From NCBI GenBank assembly GCA_027924645.1, contig BSBN01001017.1, positions 6,846,501 to 6,910,500 of the forward strand: a stretch of 64,000 nucleotides of DNA, given 5' to 3'. Under the pieces are notes generated by a model. That model searched no databases and had not been told where the DNA came from. It was given only the letters and a program-made list of their open reading frames with translations. Positions 55,735-64,000 of the stretch are shown piece after piece. The DNA comes from Cunninghamia lanceolata. Lineage: Eukaryota; Streptophyta; Pinopsida; Cupressales; Cupressaceae. Within the stretch, counting starts at the first letter, position 1; each line of letters starts with the position of its first letter. The position numbers and the translations under genes were made by a program.

Positions 55735-56330
55735 AAATAGTGCTATGGTGCTAGTTTAGAACCTTATGGCACTAGTTCAGAACATGGTGCTAATCCCTGG
55801 CCATAGAGAACTCTTTTAGAAGATTGTGCTAAACTTTCACCACATAGCACTACTTTAGGAGATAGCGCTAATTCCTAACCTTTTCATGGTAAATGAGAGC
55901 TTAGCACTAAACCATGACTATATGGCGTTAAACCACCATTTGACCTAAAAACCCTAATTTCTTTGGTGCTAATCTAGAGGACTACACTAAATCCCACCCT
56001 TATCACACTAAATGAGATGATAGTGCTAAAGCGCTAGTAGATGGTGCTAAACCAAGAAAACCCCCAACTTCGGCACTAAACAAGAGCTTAGCTCTAAACC
56101 CCAGATAGATGGCGCTAAATCATCCAAAACTGTCTTTTTACCCATGGCACTGAATGAGAGCTTAGAGCTAAACCATGGACAAGTGGCACTAAAGCATCTA
56201 AAAATCCCCTTTTGTCCCTAGTGCTGATCTAGACAATTGTGCTAAATCTCTTCCTAATGGTGCTATGTGACTACACGATGGCACTAAACTACCTAAATAC
56301 ACATTTCTTGAGCTTGTAAACTAGCCCAAA
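55735..56330 (-). repeat. Degenerate motif array in the D gene intron
   Basis: About twenty variants of a short unit centred on TTTAGCGCCAT or TTTAGCGCTAA (minus strand) recur at 20-35-bp steps. The plus strand shows TGGTGCTAA, TGGCGTTAAACC and AGCGCTAA. It is placed as in the PMD intron of B, though the consensus differs. Confidence 0.7.
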
Positions 56331-56365
56331 ACATGAAATCACAAAGTTAGGGTTGAATGACATAC

Positions 56366-56394
56366 CTGTGGGTCTGCCTTTGTCGATCGGCCAT
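56366..56394 (-). pseudogene. D: probable first exon of the PMD gene
   Basis: The minus strand reads ATG GCC GAT CGA CAA AGG CAG ACC, then CACAG|GTATGT, a good splice donor. It lies 25 bp from the 3' LTR, as expected by comparison with B. The 29-nt exon does not match the phase of the acceptor I can see, so the exon is tentative. Confidence 0.45.
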
Positions 56395-56407
56395 AGTCAC
56401 ACACCCT

Positions 56408-56418
56408 CTTGGGGCAAA
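56408..56418 (+). other. Element D polypurine tract
   Basis: CTTGGGGCAAA precedes TGTCGACAAC, the start of the D 3' LTR. It resembles the B tract and shows D reads left to right. Confidence 0.65.
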
Positions 56419-57667
56419 TGTCGACAACAAAAAATGTCTTAACCCTTTAACTACCCTTAGACAACCATCCACATCACTAATTTCCCATCCAACTAATTAA
56501 TTAAATTTTTATTTAATTAATTAGCCTACCTTACCCCTAGATCATCCATGCATTCTTCATCAATTTACTCTTATAGCTAAATTAATTAAATTAATTCAGC
56601 ATCATACCTTATTAATACTATCCCAATTAATTAAATAAATATGCTAAATATTTATTTGATTAATTTGTCCACTTTCCTAAACTTGATTAATTTGGTAAAT
56701 CACACTTATCTAATTAATCTACCCTACTAATCAACCTACACCTAACCTAATTGATTAAATAGCCAATATTTAATTAGCTACCCTAGCCTACCTAGCCCCT
56801 AGACCTAGATTAATTAAATAAATCATTATTTAATTAATCCTAAAACCTGTTTAACCCATTCACTAATTTTTTCCAGCCATATTAATTAAGTTAATCACCC
56901 TGATTAACTTGGTCAAAGCATCACTAACTCATTCTCTCACAACCCACAAATTGAAAATTCTAAAATAATCCCATGGGTCACATGACCCTTCCACCTCACC
57001 TTACTATTTCCATGCTAAGCTCTTCTCTATGCTCTGAGCTCACACATGTGAGTTCTAAAATTGCCCATGTGTCACTAGACCTTCACACTCTCAGATAAAA
57101 TGGAATTTTTAATTCCACATCCTCCCAAAAATAAATTTTAAATTCATTACTTGCCTTAATCCTCATTAAATGCAAAGCCTTCCACAAAAATGAATAAAAG
57201 ACTCATTTTTATTTTCCACCCTTCAAATTTTTTGATCAAATCTCATCCATCCATCCCATTTTTTATCCTCCACCATTGATCTCAACTTTTGATTTCCTCT
57301 GTTAGATCAATCTCCCCCTAAATTTGCCTATAAATGCAAGTCTTGATAAGCCATTTTCATATCCAAAGTTAGAGCAAATCCATTATGCCAAAATCCCTCT
57401 AAACTCCTCATTTCCATAGCTAGATAATGTTAAATTTATGTTGCACTTGAGAGTAATCCACATCTCACTAGTTCATTTGGGTAAAGCTAAGGAGATTGAG
57501 TGCATCTCCTTCCACCTTATCAAGGAGTGAGGAGGCTTCAAGGTTTTGAAGGTATAATTCTTGTATTTGCTTTCATTTTTACTTGCTTTTATGCCTTTTA
57601 GTTTTTCTCAACTTCACTATCTATTAGAAATCATCAAGATTATTGAAATCATTAAACATTCACATTA
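56419..57667 (+). repeat. Element D 3' LTR, right end uncertain
   Basis: It starts TGTCGACAAC, is rich in AATTAATTAAAT runs like the B LTRs and the solo LTR at 15694, and has a TATA box at 57329-57335 (GCCTATAAATGCAAG). By analogy the LTR should end 320-380 bp after it, around CATTCACA near 57667. No second copy is in the window to fix the end. Confidence 0.6.
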
Positions 57668-57839
57668 GATTCATTAAAATTAGTACAAATCATGATCTAG
57701 AACCTATCCTTTGAAAAATGAATTGACTTTGAATGCTCAAAAGGGAGAATAAACCAAATTTGAAGATCAACCACAATTCACTGTAAATCATCGGGAGACC
57801 CAAAGGCCTGATAACTATCTCAATGTCATCACTATGTAA

Positions 57840-58560
57840 AGCATTAGGCATCAGGACTCGGGAAGACACTTGATTATACACCCAAAATTCATGTGAAACA
57901 AAAGTGCTCCAGCAACTTGATCTCTACTAAAGAGTAAACGTTAAAGTTTCAGGGATCGAGAATCAGGGACACTCTCAAACTTATACCAAAATGGCACACC
58001 AACACACATAAGTCTAATACACTAATTCCACAAGACTCACTAAGGGTATCACTATCAAGGATCAAGGGTCGGGGATGCCATATAACCAAATGCCAAAATA
58101 TCAAGCAAAACCAAGAAAGTCTAATATGTCAATCCCAAAAATTTAATGCACTAACTTGTCAGGGATTAGGAAGTGGAGAAAAGCTCAAAGTCATGCCCAA
58201 AAGGTGGCCCAAAATAGAGAAGGTTGATACCACAATCTTGAGGGATTTAAGCCATGAAACTTTAGGGATTGGGGATCAAGATAGTCTTGCATCATGTGTC
58301 CACAAGTTAATGAAAATAAGTGTAGGCTGAAATCAAGATCCCGATAGACTTAGAGTTTAAAAAATTAGAAATCAGAGATCAGGTAAGCCCTCAAATTCAT
58401 GCTAAAAAATAAAAGGAAAATGATAAAGCATAGCACCTTGATCCCAAATAACTTAATAAGCACGTACAGTCAGGGATTAGAGATCACAACAAACTTAGGT
58501 CACATGCCAAAAAGGGATAAAGGAATAAAAACTCTGAAACCCTAAAACGAAGGTGTGACA
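57840..58560. repeat. Tandem array, period about 104 bp, seven degenerate copies
   Basis: A core like TTAGGGATTGGGGATCAAG recurs at about 57845, 57951, 58057, 58161, 58264, 58367 and 58472, each followed about 25 bp later by TCATGCCAAAA or a variant. Spacings are 103-106 bp. No coding signal. Confidence 0.85.
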
Positions 58561-59090
58561 TCACCAAAATAGACTTGAAAGGTGCGTAAAGGAAAAAATG
58601 GATTCAAATGACATAAAATAAATAAAAATAAAGGGGGAACATGAAAACAAACAAAAACCCCAAAATGACCAAAACGTAAATGGTAAAACATATGAAAGAA
58701 AACTATAGCAAATAATCAAAATTGAGGCAAACAGAACCAAAATTAAACATAGGCACACAAGCAAGATGCCATTAAAATACAAAGAAGGTAAAAAAACCTT
58801 ACTTAGAGAGAAGACAAGTGGAAAGAAATCTAAAAAACACACAACAGCAATGTTCAAACAAAAAACCGTTATCCCTCACCCCCAAATGCACCAGTAGCCT
58901 CATTCTCATGTCCAGGGTTTGTAACAAGACCAAATTTCTAGAGCTTCAAGGAGAAAATCACAAATGCAAAAGTAAAAATGAAAATAGGGTGAACTATAAT
59001 AAAAACCCATTTGGCATGTGCATAGGAAAATCACAATAAATCCAAAGCTGAGGGTAGGTCAGGGTTAGGTTGTATCCTTTGCCTATCAGA
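58561..59090. other. A-rich spacer, nothing recognised
   Basis: Purine-rich on the plus strand with AAAAACC runs. The open frames here are compositional and have no recognisable motif. Confidence 0.5.
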
Positions 59091-59420
59091 ACATCAGAGA
59101 TTCCTCCTCATGCATGGTAGAAAGAGAAACTTCAAATGTCCAAAAAGGGTAATGCACAAGCCCACCATTAGCCCTTGAACATCAGAATGTTGGGGAAGCT
59201 TCTACTACCATGCCAAATGAAAAACCCTGATAGGCCAATAAGCATCCACACAAAACACAAGGGTAAAACATCAAAATTTTAGGGATAGTTCTACTGCCAT
59301 ACCAAAATGACAAACCTCACAAAACCAATAGGCTAACAAGAAAAACAAACTAAGGGAAAATGTTAGAGTCTTGGGAATGATTCTATTGTCATACCAAAAT
59401 GACAAACCTTGATGCTCCAC
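59091..59420. repeat. Second tandem array, period about 90 bp
   Basis: TTAGGGATAGTTCTACTGCC, then ATACCAAAATGACAAACC recurs at about 59193, 59282 and 59373, with a weaker copy near 59098. The shared GGGAT and CCAAAA parts suggest the same family as 57840-58560. Confidence 0.75.
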
Positions 59421-59569
59421 CTAGACAATCCACAACACAATCCAAGTAAAGACAACAAAATATAAATCAAATCCAAGTTAGGTGAATTCAAAAGAAAAAA
59501 ATGGGGCCCTTAATTTTCTAGGCCAAAATGGGGGGTGTGTGTGAAGCACAACAAGACCCTTCCTATTAC

Positions 59570-60345
59570 ATATCTCCACCTTCCTTAGCTATTTCTCCTT
59601 GTTCACCATTTCCTTTTCTATAGGCCTCATCACATATTCCTTGTGAGTTATCTCCTCCTCTCCCTCCTTCTACTATTGTTACACTGAACCTAGTTGTTAC
59701 TCCAACTTTCAACTCACCTTACACATGGTACATTATCTTCTCCCAAACCACATGTTACTTCCTCTTCCACTTTACTTGGTTTATTCTATTTCGATGCCAA
59801 AATCAAAGTGATTTCTTCTAAAGTGGACACTTCTCTTCAACCTCTTATTACTCCTTCCACACCCACATGACTATGTCCTCTCTTGTCTCCTATGTTTCTC
59901 ACATACCCCTCTCTTGTTAGTATCGAGACTCTATCTTTTGATAAGTAGAATTACCATGGTGATCCCTTGCATCATGGGAGACACTTCTCCACTCTATGCT
60001 TGATTCATACTTATGTTGATAATGTCTTGGCCAAATTACTTACTAGTACACTAACCAATCAATCCTTAGATTGGTTTTGTATCTTACTTATTGGTTCCCT
60101 TCACACGTTTTTCAATGTTGCTAAAGCCTTTATATCCAATTCTCAATTCAACCTTAACCCTCAAATCTCCCTTACACACTTGGCCTAATGTAAACAGGAA
60201 TCCAATGAAAGTGTGAAGGAATTTACCTCTTACTTATTTACTTTGCTTGTACAATGTGGATGCCAACCACCTGACAACCTTATGATACCATATTTTGACA
60301 ATCAATGTAGGAGGAAGGAATCCATCTTGGCATACCAAAGCTGAG
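59570..60345 (+). pseudogene. Ty3/gypsy gag fragment
   Basis: Plus strand. HHGRHFSTLCLIHTYVDNVL, then LDWFCILLIGSLHTFFNVAK and FNLNPQISLTHLA, a TAA or TAG, and KQESNESVKEFTSYLFTLL: the retrotransposon Gag domain with its aromatic F-I-GSL-TF block and the following (E/D)-S-V-x-F motif. A Pro/Ser/Thr-rich part precedes it from about 59570. It stops abruptly at about 60345, where a minus-strand copia pol fragment begins. No pol of its own remains. Confidence 0.7.
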
Positions 60346-60349
60346 GGGC

Positions 60350-61690
60350 CTATTTGAGGCCATAGAGGGGTTTCCTAAGTCTACAAACTAAGAATGAATC
60401 CTAAACAAACCATGGTGGTTTCTCCATGTAGATCTCCTCCTTAAGGTCTCCATGAAGAAAATCACTCTTCAAATCCATTTGGTGCACATCCTAACCATGC
60501 GTGATGAAAATAGAAAGAGTAAGATTGAAGTCATTTTAGGCATGGGTGCAAAGGTCTCTATGTAGTCAATACCAACAACTTGTGAAAAACCCTTGGCAAC
60601 CAAATGTGCCTTATACTTGTTAGTCAACCCATTTGCAGTAAACTTGGTCTGATACATCCACCTACATCAAGCCATCTTCCTTCCCTTAGGAAATGAAGTC
60701 AAGACAAGTGTTAATTTTGATTAAGGAATCATATTCCTCATACATAGCGTTATCCCACTCAGGTATAACTAGTGCCTATTGGAATACATGTGGATCAAAG
60801 GCTAATTCATAGAAAGCATGTGGTGCATTCTGATAGTCTGACTGAGTATATCTATCATCTACTAGATTCCTTACCTAAGTGCCTGCACTTTGAATTTTTT
60901 GTCTAGCACAAATAGGATAAGATGTGGGTGTGTCAGGTTCTGAAATATCAACCTCCAAAACAATTCTAGAAGTGGATGAGGATGACTCCCGATCACTATC
61001 CTCACTGTGAGATCTAGAAGAAAAATATGCTACCTTAGGAATCTACTGTGGATGGTCTAAGTCATCAGAATTGAATCATCAAAGTCAAGTAAGTCCACAA
61101 TAGAAGAATAAATGTTAAGTATAGAGTTGGTAGGACTCTTGAAAATTAATACTCCTCTTAATGAACAACTCATGTGTGGTTAGGTGGAGTAGGCGATAAC
61201 CTTTTACATAATTTGCATAACCTACATAGATAAAAGGTTTGGATTGAGGTTCCATGGCCTTGTGATTATGCTTCGGTATACATGCCATAGTTGGAGATCT
61301 AAAGTCCCTGAAGAGCTCAATTGATGGTTTCCTACCTATCCAAGCTTTGAAAGGAGTGATTCCTTTCAAGGATTTGTAAAGAACTTGGTTCTAAAATGTA
61401 ATAAACACAATTGATTTCTTATGCCCAGTACTATGGTGTAAGACCCTCAGAGTGTATCACGCAATTAGACATCTCTTTTAAGCATACGTTCTTACAATCT
61501 AAAACACCATTTTATTGGGAAGTATAAGGAACTATGCACTTCAAGTCTATTCCCTCTACTGTACAAAACTACTCAAACCTGATGTTCACATACTCACCCC
61601 CATTGTCAATTTGAAGAACGTTCATGACTCTTCATGACTATTTTTAAGAAAGAGCCTTGATGTCTCAAAAGTTATTGAATACTTCAAATT
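60350..61690 (-). pseudogene. Copia integrase-RT fragment
   Basis: Minus strand. Integrase core VLQIDNGGEYVN (about 61610) with VPYTSQ*NGVL, then MKGITPFKAWIGRKPSIELF and QSKPFIYVGYANYVKGYRLL (61115-61369). RT follows with NGLTNKYKAHLVAKGFSQV and VGIDYIETFAPMPKMTS (60469-60657). Then a broken stretch with FFMETLRRRS and a YGLKQAP-like part runs down to about 60360. The catalytic YVDD part is missing, so RT is cut where it meets the Ty3 gag fragment. It probably belongs with the LTR at 62673. Stops are mostly TAG/TAA in place of Gln. Confidence 0.85.
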
Positions 61691-61694
61691 TCTG

Positions 61695-62600
61695 TTGAAG
61701 GAAGTAGACCCAAAATAATAAAGCAATAAATAAATTAAAAATAAAATTTAAACTCACACATAAACCAATTTAAATTTAAATAAAATATAAAATAAAACTA
61801 ACTATAGACCAAACCAATTGATTAATTAATACACACACATAATTTAGTCTTCACTCCTTCCACGGCTTAGACTAGGTTAACTTGGTATCACATGACGGGT
61901 CCTTGAAAATCTTTGAAACTTAATGATATTGGCCACCCACCTACACACTTCATTTCTGAATATTAGTATATCAAAGAATATATAGCCGAAGAAACATGTA
62001 ACTACATAGACTAAAATAACTTAAATATTTTATCCCATTCCTGATTGCATACTCAAATAATTTAATTAAATGATCATAACTCATAAATCTAGCTCATCCA
62101 CTAAATTCTTTGTAAAACATCAATAATAATCCAATAAACATCTAATCATAATTTTAAATATCAGATATAAAATATAATGTCCATAAAGTTCAAATATAGC
62201 AAAATGTCCATATGACATAATGTCCCTAGCATAGTAGCATAAAAACTCACACACATAAAGCATATAATCAAATCAACATAGTCAAATAGTCTGAATTGAA
62301 GTAACTAAAACTTAACTAAAAAAAATATGGGCCTCACAATATTTTTCAATCTTAGATAATTAAATCAAAATTTATAAAAATAATCAATATGTATGTGATT
62401 GAGGAATATGAAGACACTATTCAAAGAAAATAAAAATAAAAACCTTAACTTAGTTAAAATATTAAAACAATATGGTTAGAAAGCTAAGAATTAGCTCACA
62501 TTATGGTGGTGGTTTCATAAAATTTTATTATCAAACAAATAAATCTAACAACATTAAAGTTTAAAAATGTTATTGACTATGAAAAACATGTCTTTTAAAG
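61695..62600. other. AT-rich non-coding DNA
   Basis: Runs of AAATAAAATTTAAA and AATTAATTAATAC. No motif recognised. It occupies the place where gag and protease of the minus-strand copia element would lie, so it may be an insertion or replacement. No clear ends with a target duplication were found. Confidence 0.5.
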
Positions 62601-62672
62601 GTATCATGGAGGTCCAATCCTTAGACTTGGTCATCCAAGCCTATTCCAAGCCAAAAAAGGGTGGGACCAAAA

Positions 62673-64000
62673 TGTTGAACACCTAGAATAGTGAGAGGGG
62701 GGGTGAATTAGTATTTTATTAAGCTATTTACCCTTCAAAATTTTAATCATTCTAGCATATACAAATACAGTAAAGGAAATTAAGCATAAAACATACAAAC
62801 ACAACTCATAACACATGAACACCAAGATTTTACATGGAAAACCCAAGAAGGGAAAAAACATGGTGAGGATTGGATCACAATATAAAGTAGTATCAACACT
62901 GAATTACAAAAGGCTCATTGCCGGAGGGCTCACTGCTCAAAAGAAAGGCTCACTGCCAACGGGCTCACTATCCTAAAAGAATGAGATATAAGAGGTGGCT
63001 CACTGCCAAAGTTGAACTGATATAATTGCATCTAACATATGCATGGAGTACAATTCCAATGAAGCTCAAAGTACTAAAATAATATTCATCACACTATTTT
63101 GAAATACCAGACTCTACTGCTCTGCATTCATTCAATTCACTTCCACAAGCACTTGTCACATCACACATTTACTCATTCTAGTATTCACATCATATCCATC
63201 GTGCATACATCCAATCATGATCCCTTGACACTTATTTATACTATCTTCAACCTTGAGAACATTCTCTAAAGTTAGCATCACACCTTAACAAATAACATTC
63301 AAATTAGGTCTAGACCTAAACATTCCTGTGGTGGAAAAGAATGAAGGTGGACCACAACACATCTTAGCTTGGATCTAGATTCATCCAAGCACGCCACTCC
63401 ACGCTACTACAATCACCAAAGCAAATCCGTACTCAATGTAAACACCCAAGGTCAGCCAAACCTGTGTTAACACAATGAACTTTTAAGTACACGCTTCCTC
63501 AAACCCAATGAAAAATTGTAGACCACATGTAAGGCTTCAAAAAAATATAGAGAATTCTATGTAGATCCTGAAACATCTTGAAATCCAACAAATTCCTCTG
63601 CAACAACTCTCACCTAATTGAAGTTCACACCAGAGCACTCAACCAACTCTGCCATACACTACAACTCAAGAAATCAACTTGCGGAGCACCAAACCATGAA
63701 AAAATTGAACTGAAGTAATATATAAGAATAATAATCATAAATCTAGAACCACAAAGCTAGAAAGAAATTTGTAGAGAAATGTGGAGCAAAACAGTTTCTC
63801 CCAGACACCTCAGCAAGACTCAAAAACACTGTCCACACTCTGGTGAACACAACTTCCTCTGCACACTGAACTGGAGCACCAAATTTTGAATATAACATCT
63901 CTATACATCTCTGAACAAATATCTAAACCACAAAGACATATCTTCAACATAGAAGAAATGCAGAGCAAAACCATAACACTCCTTTGTTAAGCCAAACAAT
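62673..64000 (-). repeat. Copia-type LTR of the E1/E2 family, cut by window end
   Basis: Starts TGTTGAACACCTAG and shares the GAGAGGGGGGGTGAATT run, the AAAACCCAAGAAGGGAAAAAAC block and the GGCTCACTGCC cluster (62908-63006) with the LTRs at 6188 and 8277. The adjacent minus-strand sequence TTTTGGTCCCACCC is only partly like the initiator-Met site, so the primer site is decayed or different. Long ORFs are absent. Confidence 0.85.

Noticed and set aside
57300..57480. Plant gene promoter (TATAAAT with leader)
   Set aside because: Better explained as the TATA box of the D 3' LTR; no coding sequence follows.
58561..58857. 98-codon Phe/Leu/Ser-rich ORF resembling a membrane protein
   Set aside because: It is the complement of an A-rich spacer; hydrophobicity follows from TTT/CTT codons.

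Overview
The window looks like intergenic DNA from a large, repeat-bloated seed-plant genome, most likely a gymnosperm such as a conifer. I see no host gene, no rRNA or tRNA gene and no intact reading frame longer than a few hundred codons. Almost everything is LTR retrotransposon sequence, nested and decayed. The organism call is inference: it rests on the plant-type Ty1/copia and Ty3/gypsy lineages, a Tat-type element carrying an antisense plant-mobile-domain gene, very long LTRs, and heavy nonsense decay that mostly turns CAG, TGG and CGA codons into stops.

Layout. (1) 1-7493: element E1, minus strand, a copia-like pair of LTRs around an internal region with no protease, RT or integrase. 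It holds a Gag-like coiled-coil and multi-zinc-knuckle ORF and a second large ORF that I do not recognise. E1 sits inside the gag of E2, another minus-strand copia element (gag remnant 7494-8218, 5' LTR 8277-9873). (2) 10008-17316: copia element A, plus strand, complete with both LTRs, PBS, gag-pol, PPT and a clean ATATT target duplication. Its 3' LTR contains a 1,020-bp solo LTR (15694-16713, duplication GTTGT). (3) 17322-18960: AT-rich DNA with a fold-back (MITE-like) repeat and short tandem repeats. (4) 19018-57.7 kb: a nest. The oldest layer is D, a Tat-like remnant with a minus-strand plant-mobile-domain gene and a plus-strand 3' LTR from 56419. Element C, a Ty3 chromovirus-like element with LTRs of about 4.4 kb (19946-54341), inserted into the D gene and split it. 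Element B, a 17.4-kb Tat-lineage Ty3 element on the minus strand (21562-38997), then inserted into the 5' LTR of C. A 3.2-kb solo LTR (43259-46454, duplication GACAG) inserted into the gag-protease region of C. (5) 57.7-64 kb: a tandem repeat array with a period of about 104 bp, a second array of about 90 bp, a Ty3 gag fragment fused to a minus-strand copia pol fragment, AT-rich DNA, and from 62673 another LTR of the E1/E2 type cut by the window edge.

How the parts work together. Element B has two opposed transcription units. Gag-pol runs on the minus strand from the 5' LTR at 37923-38997. A plant-mobile-domain (PMD) gene runs on the plus strand from its own TATA box beside the 3' LTR, with a 25-codon first exon, a 641-bp phase-0 intron and a long second exon. 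Both units carry, near their 5' ends and in sense orientation, arrays of the same degenerate motif around GCGCTTTTGGTA. The remnant D shows the same antisense-PMD plan. E1, by contrast, would depend on another element for reverse transcription and integration.

The observations most worth following are the unrecognised large ORF of E1, the paired motif arrays of B, a roughly 75-bp micro-inversion between the two LTRs of C, and a solo LTR whose promoter side has four perfect TGACGTCA sites within 370 bp. All calls come from reading the sequence. No database search or alignment program was run, and boundaries given as approximate are by eye.
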